From an uncultured Flavobacteriaceae bacterium (GTDB lineage: Bacteria > Bacteroidota > Bacteroidia > Flavobacteriales > Flavobacteriaceae): a stretch of DNA of 64,000 nt. The stretch spans positions 81,880 through 145,879 of the forward strand of contig CAJIYH010000005.1 of the NCBI GenBank assembly GCA_905181615.1, written 5' to 3'. The stretch's first letter is position 1; each line of letters opens with the position of its first letter. Shown piece after piece: positions 35,950-44,763 of this stretch. The notes beneath the pieces were generated by a model. The model searched no databases. It was not told the origin of the DNA and was given only the letters and a program-made list of their open reading frames with translations. A program made the position numbers and the translations under genes.

Positions 35950-36445
35950 GGCTGCCCTTCTCGTAGCTTTTATAGTTCTCGTTTCATGCAACTCGAGTGA
36001 TCATTTTAGGTCTTATCATGAGCTTTCAAGCGGATGGCCTTCTACAGAAATGATTCAATTTACCATTCCAGAATCTCAAGTCGCATCTTCAGATGTATTC
36101 ATACACATCCGAAATTCAAACGATTATCAATACGCAAACTTATTTTTGATAGCAGAGCTCAGAGATTCCGTTCAGGTAATCGCTCGAGATACGCTAGAAT
36201 ATGCAATGGCTGATCCAAAAGGGAATTGGCTTGGAACCGGTTTTTTAGAAGTTAAGGAAAGTAAATTGAGTTGGAAAGAAAATTGGCTTCCACCTCACAA
36301 GGGTCCGTTTTTTGTTGAAATTTCTCAGCGAGTACGCAATAATGGATCGGTAGAAGGCGTTTCTATTTTAGACGGAATATTAAATGTTGGAATAGCAATT
36401 GAACCTCAAACGCAACCCCAAACACAACCCCTAAGACAACCCTAA
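35942..36445 (+). CDS. gldH: Gliding motility lipoprotein GldH
   Basis: 167 aa with a lipoprotein signal (lipidated Cys about residue 16, FIVLVSC). FRSYHELSSGWP, FIHIRNSNDYQYANLFLIAE, GNWLGTGF and GPFFVEISQRVRNNGSVEGV are characteristic of GldH, which is needed for gliding and chitin use in Flavobacterium johnsoniae. The C-terminus has a short PQTQPQTQP repeat. It lies between ricT and a penicillin-binding protein, the usual flavobacterial order, overlapping both. Confidence 0.92.
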   Translation: MRKAALLVAFIVLVSCNSSDHFRSYHELSSGWPSTEMIQFTIPESQVASSDVFIHIRNSNDYQYANLFLIAELRDSVQVIARDTLEYAMADPKGNWLGTGFLEVKESKLSWKENWLPPHKGPFFVEISQRVRNNGSVEGVSILDGILNVGIAIEPQTQPQTQPLRQP

Positions 36446-38787
36446 TGGCAACTCAAAATAAAAGGAAATCAAAGCCTAAGAAAAAGGGTATAAACCCCTA
36501 CAAAAACCTGCTTCGTTTTTTTTGGATTTCTTTTGTTACAGGAATTCTATCTGTTGTTGTTTTGTTTTCTAGTGCAGCCCTTGGATTTTTAGGTGAAATG
36601 CCAGACTTACAACAGCTCGAAAACCCAAAAACTAATTTAGCCACTCAAATTATTTCTAGTGACGGTTTTGTTCTAGGAAAATTTTATTTTAACGATAACC
36701 GAACACCAATTAGTTTTGATGCACTCCCAAAGAATTTAGTAAATGCTCTTATCGCCACAGAAGATGAACGATTCTTTAGTCATTCAGGAATTGACCTCAA
36801 AGGAACACTTCGTGCATTGTTTTATCTTGGAAAAAAAGGAGGAGCAAGCACGATCAGTCAACAATTGGCACGTCAACTTTTTGTCGGAGTACGCTCAAGA
36901 AATAAAGCTCAAGCCGTTCTTCAGAAATTTAAAGAATGGGTTTTAGCAGTTCAATTAGAACGAAGCTATACCAAAAAAGAAATCATAGCGATGTATCTAA
37001 ACGTTTATGATTTTGGATACAGCGCTGATGGAATTCAGTCGGCTGCAAAAATTTACTTTAATACGACTCCGAAAAAACTAACAATAGAGCAATCGGCCAC
37101 TTTGGTTGGAATGCTAAAAAACTCTTCTCTATTTAATCCAATAAGGCGACCCACTCAAGTAGAACAACGAAGAAATGTAGTACTTCAACAAATGAAACGA
37201 AACGGTTTTATTTCAGAGGGTGAGCAAGATTCTCTCAAATTAATGCCACTAGAAATTGACTTCACACCCGACTCACACCGAGAGGGATTGGCAACTTATT
37301 TTAGAGCTTATTTACAAAAATTCATGCGTACTTGGACTAAGGAAAATCCAAAAGCTGACGGAATAAACTATGATATTTTTCGAGATGGCTTACGAATTTA
37401 TACTACAATCGATTCCCGATTACAACAAATAGGAGAATCTTCTGTAGCAGCACACATGTCGAATTTGCAAAAAGAATTTTTTATTCAAAACACACCTAAG
37501 TTAAACCCAACAGCTCCTTTTTTAGATTTACGTGAAGGAGAAATAGACACCTTACTCCAAAACACAGCCCGAAGATCGGAACGCTGGCGAAAGATGCGCG
37601 TGGCAGGGGAAAACGAAGAAACGATATGGGCTTCTTTTAAAAAGCCAGTTCCTATGGAAGTATTTAGCTGGAAGGGTGATCGAGACACCATTATGACTCC
37701 TTTGGATTCTATACGATACTATAAGCATTTCTTAAGGGCTTCTATGATGTCTATGAACCCATTAACAGGTCATGTTAAAGCTTGGGTTGGTGGGTTTAAC
37801 TATAAGCATTTTCAGTTCGATCAAGTTTACCAAGGAAGAAGACAAATTGGCTCGACTTTCAAACCGTTTTTATATGCTACAGCAATTGACCAGTTGCGAC
37901 TTTCACCATGTGATATTTTACCCGACGCTTTATTTTGTATAGAGCCAATGATGCATGGAAATGTTGACGCTTGGTGTCCAAAAAATTCGGGTAATAAGTA
38001 TGGACAAATGAGAACCCTAAAAAATGCATTGGCGAATTCTGTTAATACTGTAAGTGCTCGTTTAATGGACAAAGTAGGCCCTAGGCCTGTAATAAACTTA
38101 GCTCGAAAGATGGGCATTACCTCCTATTTGCCCAGGGTCCCCTCTATTGCTCTAGGAACTCCTGACATTAGCCTGTTTGAGATGGTTGGAGCATACAGTA
38201 CTTTTGCAAATAAAGGAATTTATGTCAAGCCCATAATGATCTCTAGAATAGAAGATAAAAATGGAACAGTTCTTTTTGAAGTGGTTCCAGAAACAACCGA
38301 TGTTTTGAGTGAAGAATCTGCTTATGTTACCGTTGATTTACTTAAAGGGGTAACTGAGTCTGGATCAGGAATACGCTTACGCCATCAAGGGGCAGACGAA
38401 GCAAACTATGCATACAAAAATGTAGTGACCGGATATCCCTACCAATTTCAAAACCCTATTGCAGGAAAAACAGGTACAACTCAGAACCAAAGTGACGGAT
38501 GGTTTATGGGGATGGTTCCTAATTTAGTTACAGGAGTTTGGGTAGGAGGAGATGATCGAGCAGTTCATTTCGAAGATATTGCTTTTGGTCAGGGAGCTAC
38601 TATGGCCTTACCTATATGGGCAATGTATATGCGTGGAGCCTATGAAATTCCAGAATTAGGAATTTCTTTGGAAGATTTTGAAGCACCAGAAAAACTGACG
38701 ATCCCTATCGATTGTCAGCAAGAAACACCGATAAATGGTTTGAATAAGGAAAACAAAAAAGAAGATCTAGAAGGGCTTGGATTTTAG
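36445..38787 (+). CDS. Class A penicillin-binding protein (PBP1A type)
   Basis: 780 aa, bifunctional. A basic cytosolic start and one membrane helix (about residues 25-50) lead to the glycosyltransferase domain with ATEDERFFSHSGIDLKG and GGASTISQQLARQLF. The transpeptidase has SxxK in GSTFKPFLYAT, SxN in NSVNTVSARL and KTG in AGKTGTTQNQSDGWF. It polymerises and crosslinks peptidoglycan in the periplasm. The ATG overlaps the gldH stop by one base (TAATG), and the 3' end overlaps the convergent queD by 4 bases. Confidence 0.96.
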   Translation: MATQNKRKSKPKKKGINPYKNLLRFFWISFVTGILSVVVLFSSAALGFLGEMPDLQQLENPKTNLATQIISSDGFVLGKFYFNDNRTPISFDALPKNLVNALIATEDERFFSHSGIDLKGTLRALFYLGKKGGASTISQQLARQLFVGVRSRNKAQAVLQKFKEWVLAVQLERSYTKKEIIAMYLNVYDFGYSADGIQSAAKIYFNTTPKKLTIEQSATLVGMLKNSSLFNPIRRPTQVEQRRNVVLQQMKRNGFISEGEQDSLKLMPLEIDFTPDSHREGLATYFRAYLQKFMRTWTKENPKADGINYDIFRDGLRIYTTIDSRLQQIGESSVAAHMSNLQKEFFIQNTPKLNPTAPFLDLREGEIDTLLQNTARRSERWRKMRVAGENEETIWASFKKPVPMEVFSWKGDRDTIMTPLDSIRYYKHFLRASMMSMNPLTGHVKAWVGGFNYKHFQFDQVYQGRRQIGSTFKPFLYATAIDQLRLSPCDILPDALFCIEPMMHGNVDAWCPKNSGNKYGQMRTLKNALANSVNTVSARLMDKVGPRPVINLARKMGITSYLPRVPSIALGTPDISLFEMVGAYSTFANKGIYVKPIMISRIEDKNGTVLFEVVPETTDVLSEESAYVTVDLLKGVTESGSGIRLRHQGADEANYAYKNVVTGYPYQFQNPIAGKTGTTQNQSDGWFMGMVPNLVTGVWVGGDDRAVHFEDIAFGQGATMALPIWAMYMRGAYEIPELGISLEDFEAPEKLTIPIDCQQETPINGLNKENKKEDLEGLGF

Positions 38788-39239
38788 TTATTGTCCAAAG
38801 TATGCCATTCGGCAAAAGAAGTTTCTGTTTCTCTCAATTTTAACGAATACAGGCTAATTCCTTCGGGCAGGCGACTTTTTATTTTCCCTGCAAAATCAAT
38901 AACCATCATTTCACTAGTAGGCTGGTAGTTTACCTTCAAAACCTTATGCCCTCTGGACTCCATTTCTTCTGCAAGCTCTTTGTGTGGAGAGCTTACATTC
39001 AAAACCGTAGCATGATCAAAAGGAAGCACAATTTCTTCTTTCACTATTTTTTTTAAATCGCTAAAGTCAATAACCATTCCGTTTTTGGTTTGTTTAGCAT
39101 CTACAATAGGAGCTCCAATAACGGTAACCGCAAGCTTGTAACTATGTCCATGAACATTTTTACACAGCCCGTCATAGCCGTGAAGCGCATGCCCAGTTTC
39201 AAAATTGAACTCTTTTGTAATTCTTATTTTATGTGCCAT
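38784..39239 (-). CDS. queD: 6-carboxy-5,6,7,8-tetrahydropterin synthase
   Basis: 151 aa. The zinc-binding histidines are visible in FETGHALHG and CKNVHGHSYKL, and the catalytic pair in DFSDLKKIV and FDHATVLN with a terminal LKLRETETSFAEW. It turns dihydroneopterin triphosphate into carboxytetrahydropterin for queuosine synthesis, though close relatives act as pterin synthases. It is a single gene, convergent with the penicillin-binding protein. Confidence 0.92.
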   Translation of the reverse strand: MAHKIRITKEFNFETGHALHGYDGLCKNVHGHSYKLAVTVIGAPIVDAKQTKNGMVIDFSDLKKIVKEEIVLPFDHATVLNVSSPHKELAEEMESRGHKVLKVNYQPTSEMMVIDFAGKIKSRLPEGISLYSLKLRETETSFAEWHTLDNN

Positions 39240-39426
39240 AATAAAAGTATACTCCGTTTATAAAAACTCAATATAACCAATCCGCAAGTTCTGTAATTTT
39301 TCTGAATTTACTTCTACCTAAAAATAATCTTTAGGGTGCACTACTCAAAAAAGAGCTTTAAAAAAGCTTTTCGGTATAGAAAGCAAAATAAAAGATAGAA
39401 TATTCTTTTACTCAATGCTTTACTGG

Positions 39427-39434
39427 TATTTTTG
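39427..39434 (+). promoter_or_regulatory. Universal stress protein promoter -7 element
   Basis: TATTTTTG fits TAnnTTTG, 28 bases before the ATG at 39463. No clear upstream TTG. Confidence 0.45.
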
Positions 39435-39462
39435 TGCTTTAAATAATCATTAACCCCAAATT

Positions 39463-40254
39463 ATGAAAAATATCCTTGTCCCAATAGGTATTTCACCCAA
39501 TGGAAAAAGCACATTAGCCTATGCGGTAGAATTAGCCAAACATTTCAAAGCCTCACTTTTTGTTATTGATTCTTATAATGCAGCATCGATACCTGCTCAA
39601 ATTTCATCTGCAAAAGAAGTTATTAATTCACGGAATTTTAAACGCGTAAAAGAACTTGTGAAATCGGTTCAAACGGATTCTGTTGACATTAAAATGGTTA
39701 ATTACAAAGGAGATTTGATAACTGGAATAGAATCCTTAGATAAGAAAATAGGCTTAGACCTAATTGTTGTAGGTCCAAGAAGCAACGACATCAATGAAAA
39801 GTTGTTTCTAGGTAAAATATCAGGAAAAATCATCAAGAAAACATCAATCCCTGTTTTGTTGGTACCAATTGATTATGAGTTTAGTATTCCTAAGCAAGGA
39901 TTATTTGCATTTAAAAAAGGTAAGATTAAAGGCGAACAATCCCTAGCTCCTCTAAAGGTTCTAATTAAAGCATTCAAAACTAAAGTAAACCTCTTATTAG
40001 TTAAAACCCCTGGACATGAAGCAGCTCGTTTAGATATTGATCATGAGGTTGTAGAGCTTTCTGAAGGTTTAGTTTCGTTAGAAAACGCAAGTGTTTATCA
40101 AGGCGTTCTCATACATTTTCAGTCCATTAAACCCGAGATTCTGATTGTTTTTGCCCGAAAGCGTGGCTTTTTTGAGAAACTTATGGAGTCAGATGTTGTT
40201 TACAAGAAAGACTTTTTCTCTATAATTCCCCTCTTGGTTCTCAAAAACCGTTAG
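39463..40254 (+). CDS. Universal stress protein
   Basis: 263 aa. The first half is a UspA domain: KNILVPIGISPNGKSTLAYA, then the nucleotide-binding LIVVGPRSNDINEKLFLGKI with SIPVLLVP. The second half is a degenerate UspA-like domain (APLKVLIKAFKTKVNLLLVK, FARKRGFFEKLM). Tandem UspA proteins bind ATP and respond to starvation or stress. It is transcribed alone or with the LpxR-like gene 32 bases downstream. Confidence 0.88.
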   Translation: MKNILVPIGISPNGKSTLAYAVELAKHFKASLFVIDSYNAASIPAQISSAKEVINSRNFKRVKELVKSVQTDSVDIKMVNYKGDLITGIESLDKKIGLDLIVVGPRSNDINEKLFLGKISGKIIKKTSIPVLLVPIDYEFSIPKQGLFAFKKGKIKGEQSLAPLKVLIKAFKTKVNLLLVKTPGHEAARLDIDHEVVELSEGLVSLENASVYQGVLIHFQSIKPEILIVFARKRGFFEKLMESDVVYKKDFFSIIPLLVLKNR

Positions 40255-40286
40255 CGCTATATTTCATAATACCTTAACTTAGTAGT

Positions 40287-41222
40287 TTGATAAAGAAGCT
40301 TTTTAAATCGGGATACCTCTTGGTGTTTATTTTTATAATAACATCAAAGGCTGTTTATGCTCAAGAATATTTCAACTTAAATATAGATAACGACCTCTAT
40401 TTTAAGTTGGATCGATATTATTCTAGTGGAATATTTTTACAATACGGAAAACAACTTCAACCCAAAGAGGCGTCCTCAGAAATCGACATAAAGAAGTTTT
40501 TACTTTGGGAATTGGGACAAGAACTATACACCCCTAACGATCGTTATACATCCGACACAAACTTATTCGATTATCCTTATGGAGGGTGGTCTTTTTTGAA
40601 GCTAACATTCCAAAAAGAGCATAGCTTAAACAAACAAACCCAATGGGGAATTCAATTGGGAGTAACAGGGTCGGCATCGGGAGCAAAGTGGATGCAAAAC
40701 AATTACCATCGATTAATCTTGGGACTACCCAAACTCGTCTGGACTGATGAGATTCCAGATGCTTTTCATGTAAATTTCTTTACAGATTCTTATAAACGCT
40801 GGAATTTAAGGCAAAAAGTTGCGCTTCAGTCTCATGTTTTTACTACAATAGGCACTCAAAACGTTTCTGCAGGAGGTGCTTTGGGTTTAGCTCTTGGAGA
40901 ACAAACTGTTTTGACAAAGCAGGGAAATGTTTTGATTGACAACCAACAAGGCGAAGGGGTATATTTTGGTCTTCGGTTACAATTTATTGCACATGATTAT
41001 ATGCTTTCAGGAAGTTTCTTTAATGACAATGCTCGCTTTACTGTTCCAGTAAATCGACTCCGAGCTACAATTGAGGCTGGCTATGCCGTTCATAAAAACA
41101 ACTGGCGATTAGCCTTAATATATTTTAACAGAAGCCCGGACAACAAAACCCAACCACAAAAAGGACATCATTATCTAAACATTACAATAAGCCGATTTTT
41201 TGACACGGTGGTTTCTAAATGA
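40287..41222 (+). CDS. LpxR-like lipid A deacylase family outer membrane protein
   Basis: 311 aa from a TTG at 40287, giving a signal peptide (YLLVFIFIITSKAVYAQ). The mature part starts YFNLNIDNDLYFKLDRYYSS, matching the LpxR N-D pair and Ser/Thr in the active site, and ends in beta-barrel strands (HHYLNITISRFF). LpxR removes the 3'-acyloxyacyl group of lipid A in the outer membrane. A histidine in NNYHRLILGLP could be the catalytic one. The start codon is uncertain. Confidence 0.78.
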   Translation: MIKKLFKSGYLLVFIFIITSKAVYAQEYFNLNIDNDLYFKLDRYYSSGIFLQYGKQLQPKEASSEIDIKKFLLWELGQELYTPNDRYTSDTNLFDYPYGGWSFLKLTFQKEHSLNKQTQWGIQLGVTGSASGAKWMQNNYHRLILGLPKLVWTDEIPDAFHVNFFTDSYKRWNLRQKVALQSHVFTTIGTQNVSAGGALGLALGEQTVLTKQGNVLIDNQQGEGVYFGLRLQFIAHDYMLSGSFFNDNARFTVPVNRLRATIEAGYAVHKNNWRLALIYFNRSPDNKTQPQKGHHYLNITISRFFDTVVSK

Positions 41223-41286
41223 AGAGTATTTTTCTTTTTTAATTCGGATTGATTAACTTTACCCGAATATCATAAAACTATTTCAG

Positions 41287-41904
41287 ATGAAAAAAGGGCT
41301 GTTGTTTTTAGCATTAAGCATTATCATGACTTCATGTCTTACCATCAAAATTTACAAGATGAGTCCTGAATCAAAAGTTGAACCCCAAAATCCAATTCGC
41401 AAAAAAACTGCTTTAATTTCTTCGGGAATGATTGCTTCATTGAAGGATGGAGATTCTGAAATCTTTTTCTTTGGTGAGGATCCGGCACTAAATTATTTTC
41501 AACATAAAGAAGAGGGAGACACATTGGTTCATTCATCAAAAAAGGTGTTTATTTTTAAAGGGAATGATTCTGATGAAGCAATTCAATGGATTACGAAGCA
41601 GACTGACACTTTGAATCCTGAAAAAATTCAAGCATTTGAGTATAGCACTCAATCAAATCTAACTGGAGAGGCTATTTTTATTTCCGACGACAATAAAGAA
41701 GTTAAAATCAATATTAGTTCAGATGAATTAAAACTGATTATCATAATAGACGGAAAAGAAATGGAACCCGGGTTTGATGTGTCTACTATTTCGGTAGACT
41801 CTATTGAAAGCATCGATGTTCTTAAGGGTTCAAAAGCAATCGAAAAAATGGGAGAAAAAGGTAAGAATGGAGTTATTTTAATTAAGATGAAAAAAGAAGA
41901 ATAG
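41287..41904 (+). CDS. Lipoprotein with TonB-plug-like C-terminus
   Basis: 205 aa with a lipoprotein signal (Cys about residue 17, IIMTSC). The middle is unrecognised. The C-terminal part, ESIDVLKGSKAIEKMGEKG then KNGVILIKMKK, copies the IESIxVLKDxxAxxxYGxxGxNGVIxITTK pattern of TonB-dependent receptor plug domains, without a barrel. Such stand-alone plugs occur in Bacteroidota. The next gene follows 2 bases later. Confidence 0.7.
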   Translation: MKKGLLFLALSIIMTSCLTIKIYKMSPESKVEPQNPIRKKTALISSGMIASLKDGDSEIFFFGEDPALNYFQHKEEGDTLVHSSKKVFIFKGNDSDEAIQWITKQTDTLNPEKIQAFEYSTQSNLTGEAIFISDDNKEVKINISSDELKLIIIIDGKEMEPGFDVSTISVDSIESIDVLKGSKAIEKMGEKGKNGVILIKMKKEE

Positions 41905-41906
41905 TA

Positions 41907-42452
41907 ATGAGAAACTTTATTGCATTGGCTTTATTATCAATATGTTTTGTTCATGCACAACAAAATTTAAACATAAACGAAGGGATGACTAAATACACTG
42001 GAAGTCAAGTAGATGGAGCTTCGGGAGCGATAGATATGGCGGGAGTTGAGGGGTCTGTTTTTTTTCATGATTCATATAAGTCTGGGCTAATTCAAAAATC
42101 TGTTTCAGTAGAAACTACAAACGAGCTATCCTTGCGATATAATGGATATTCAGGATTTTTTGAATCAGAAGGCGGTAGAAATCTCAACGCCAAGAACGGA
42201 ATGCGAGTTACCCTTGGAGATGATGAGGTATGGTATTATTTAGAAGGGAAGTGGCTTATGAGTTTAGACCCCAACATTAAAGTCTATCTGCGCCCTAAAG
42301 TTATATTCAGACCAGGAATAGAGGCAAAAACAGCAATGGGCGATAGCTATCCTTCAAAATTTAAGAGGCAAGACGAATATTATTTTGATGAGGGAGACTC
42401 AAAACCATTGAAAAAAATATCTAAAAGGAAGTCAAAAAAACTACTAAAATAA
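41907..42452 (+). CDS. Exported hypothetical protein
   Basis: 181 aa with a signal peptide (NFIALALLSICFVHAQ). The mature protein begins NLNINEGMTKYTGSQVDGAS and contains short beta-prone segments (YNGYSGFFESEGGRN, LGDDEVWYYLEGKWLMSLD) and a lysine-rich end. I do not recognise the family. It is 2 bases behind the plug-like lipoprotein, so the two share an operon and a location outside the inner membrane. Confidence 0.65.
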   Translation: MRNFIALALLSICFVHAQQNLNINEGMTKYTGSQVDGASGAIDMAGVEGSVFFHDSYKSGLIQKSVSVETTNELSLRYNGYSGFFESEGGRNLNAKNGMRVTLGDDEVWYYLEGKWLMSLDPNIKVYLRPKVIFRPGIEAKTAMGDSYPSKFKRQDEYYFDEGDSKPLKKISKRKSKKLLK

Positions 42453-42468
42453 GCAGTGCACTAACGCA

Positions 42469-43134
42469 TCAGTTGGGAGAAATTTTATCCGACAGAAGGG
42501 TATAATGAATTCCAAGCAATAAACCCGAGAAGGCACTTGTTTCTCTTTGAAGCGGGTTGGTGTTATTTTTCTGAAACTGATACTGTAAAGAGGCGCTGAA
42601 CCGGTTCCTGACCTTGTAGTGAACAGCCGAAAGCATTCCAAAGCTGTCATTGAAAGTTCCCGAAGGATAAGAAACGGACTCATCTTCTAAATTGGCTGGT
42701 GGATCACCTTTTGTACTAAGAAAAAAATTATAGACAATACCCAATTCAATAACTACCTTTTTTACCGGATATAAGCGACCACTAAGCGGAACTGACAAAA
42801 ATATAAGTTGGTCTTTAGAAGAGTCGGCTGCCAAGTCATAAGCATAGTTGATTCTGTGAAGCGTAACACCTGACCTCAACCCATAACTTTTCTTGAAATT
42901 GTATTGTACAGAAGCGCCAATACTCATACCTAATTTCCCTTTTGTTTCCCGATCAGAAGTATTGAATCGATTAAATAAAAGATGTGCATCATAATTCCAT
43001 CTTCTTAAACCTATATTTTCTATATCGGTCTTGCCGTACTGCTGAATCAAAAGATCTCCGCCTTGGCCACACGCTTTTTGTGAGCCAAGCAAACAGCCAA
43101 AAACCACTAGAAAAGACATGAGATGTTTAAACAT
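42469..43134 (-). CDS. Outer membrane beta-barrel protein, hypothetical
   Basis: 221 aa with a signal peptide ending about residue 23 (QKACGQ). Alternating hydrophobic strands such as KLGMSIGASVQYNFKKSYGL, SVPLSGRLYPVKKVVIELGI and RFSASLQYQFQKNN, and an end in LLLGIHYTLLS, fit an outer-membrane beta-barrel of about 8-10 strands. No specific family is recognised. It is convergent with the preceding exported protein. Confidence 0.65.
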   Translation of the reverse strand: MFKHLMSFLVVFGCLLGSQKACGQGGDLLIQQYGKTDIENIGLRRWNYDAHLLFNRFNTSDRETKGKLGMSIGASVQYNFKKSYGLRSGVTLHRINYAYDLAADSSKDQLIFLSVPLSGRLYPVKKVVIELGIVYNFFLSTKGDPPANLEDESVSYPSGTFNDSFGMLSAVHYKVRNRFSASLQYQFQKNNTNPLQRETSAFSGLLLGIHYTLLSDKISPN

Positions 43135-43275
43135 AATACGGAAATATATACAATCTTAAAATTACGGAACTGTATTGACTTTAAGTTTAATTTTTAACTC
43201 ATTTCAGCGATTTAACACTTTAAATAAAAGCTTACCTTTACTCTAAATCATAAGAACGCTTAAAAACAAGAACCT

Positions 43276-43404
43276 ATGTCAAGTAAATTTTTTGGAAACA
43301 GAACCGTAAAAAACGATGATAAGACAAGTGCTAAAAAAGCACCAAAAGCCAAAGGCGGCTCTAAAAGCAGCTCGATAGTCCGTAAAGCAGGTCGCGGAAA
43401 GTAA
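43276..43404 (+). CDS. Small basic conserved flavobacterial protein
   Basis: 42 codons: MSSKFFGNRTVK, a KTSAKKAPKAKGGSK middle and VRKAGRGK at the end. About a third of residues are Lys or Arg. I recall similar short proteins with the FxGN...RKxGRGK pattern in other flavobacteria, function unknown. It may bind nucleic acid or the ribosome. The frame is clean and stands in its own intergenic space, with a possible TACCTTTA promoter element near 43227. Confidence 0.65.
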   Translation: MSSKFFGNRTVKNDDKTSAKKAPKAKGGSKSSSIVRKAGRGK

Positions 43405-43474
43405 TCGGTTTTTTGAGGTGATGGAGCATTTAACTGTTCACTTCTGCTCTTATTCTGCTTAGACTTACTTTAGA

Positions 43475-44467
43475 TTATTTTCCGCAGGCATAGATAATAC
43501 CACCTGGTTTTGTTTTGCTTTCAAAACTTGTGTTTGGTTTGTTTTTTGCTTTGTTGGTGTTATTTATTCCCAGAATTCCTTCCAAAACTTCCCTGGATTC
43601 ATCAGTATTAGAAAAAACATTCATTCTTTCATCGTGAAGGAATCGTAAAGCTTCTTTATCTAAATCAGAAAAAACATCATTTACCCCAGGTCTATGATTA
43701 GGATGCATAATACTTGATTCTTCTGTTGTGTGTTTTAACCCTAAAATATGCCCTAACTCGTGTCTTATAGCCCATCTAATCACAACATTACTCGACACTG
43801 ACTGGGAGTTAATAAAAACTTTTCCGGATTCTATATTACCGAAGTCATTAAACCACCATAGTGCATATCCATAATAATTTTCAAGCGGGATATCTTCAAA
43901 TTCTGAATAAACACCTTTAAAAGTATGCGAATCAGTTCTCATCATATGAACATCAGAATCTGAAAGTTCTGTTACCTGATTAATTGAAAAGTCTTGATCA
44001 TTGTTTAGTAAAAAATTTAATTCTCTTACAAAAAGTCCTAACTCTTCCTTAAACTCGGATGTTAAAGATCCATCTAAAAATAGATTCATTTGCCTCCATT
44101 TTAAAGTATACACTGGACCATTATCTCCATTTCCAATAACAATTTGTTCAAAACGGGTAATTAAATCTTGTTTATTAATAAACTTGGCCGTAATAAAGGT
44201 GTTTGAGTTAACAGTAATTTTAATTGGATTTTCTCGGGATCCATTAGACCAACCAATAAAATAATGATTCTCATTAGCTACTGCAGAGATGTTGACTATT
44301 TCCCCATCAGAAAAAACCCCGTCGGTTGAATTGTCATAATTTACAGTTCCTCCCTCATAAGATGATACCGACAAAGTAAATTCTAAAGCTGATCTCGATT
44401 CATCAACCGTAATATCCTTAGAACAGGATAAAAGAATAAAATAAATAAATACGCTCAGTTTTTTCAT
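43475..44467 (-). CDS. Matrixin-like zinc metalloprotease lipoprotein with InlB-type repeat
   Basis: 330 aa from the ATG at 44467, starting a lipoprotein signal (KKLSVFIYFILLSC, Cys about residue 15). Residues about 30-95 form a B-repeat/InlB-like domain (YEGGTVNYDNSTDGVF, YFIGWSNGSRENP, ITAKF). The protease has HELGHILGLKH (HExxHxxGxxH), followed by SIMHPNHRPG as the Met-turn. It is probably a cell-surface protease. The C-terminus ends in a short disordered tail. An upstream ATG at 44497 is possible but would weaken the signal peptide. Confidence 0.85.
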   Translation of the reverse strand: MKKLSVFIYFILLSCSKDITVDESRSALEFTLSVSSYEGGTVNYDNSTDGVFSDGEIVNISAVANENHYFIGWSNGSRENPIKITVNSNTFITAKFINKQDLITRFEQIVIGNGDNGPVYTLKWRQMNLFLDGSLTSEFKEELGLFVRELNFLLNNDQDFSINQVTELSDSDVHMMRTDSHTFKGVYSEFEDIPLENYYGYALWWFNDFGNIESGKVFINSQSVSSNVVIRWAIRHELGHILGLKHTTEESSIMHPNHRPGVNDVFSDLDKEALRFLHDERMNVFSNTDESREVLEGILGINNTNKAKNKPNTSFESKTKPGGIIYACGK

Positions 44468-44763
44468 TATTATCAGGAATCTCTCAAATATATTCAATAT
44501 GTAATTAATGAGGTGAATGCTTTCTAAAAGAAACTATTACTGAAGAGGATATGCCAGTTATTGATTATAGTGTTATAAAAAAAGTCTTTTTATAAATATC
44601 TAATTTATAATATACAAAACTGTTTTAATGCATTTTTAAATAGCTTATGTAAACTTGTTTAACACAACCAATATATGTAGCTTAGTATCTAACATTAAAT
44701 TATACATTCAAGTTTATTTAAGAAATCGTTAACTTAAATTGCTATTTTATATCCTTTTAATAT

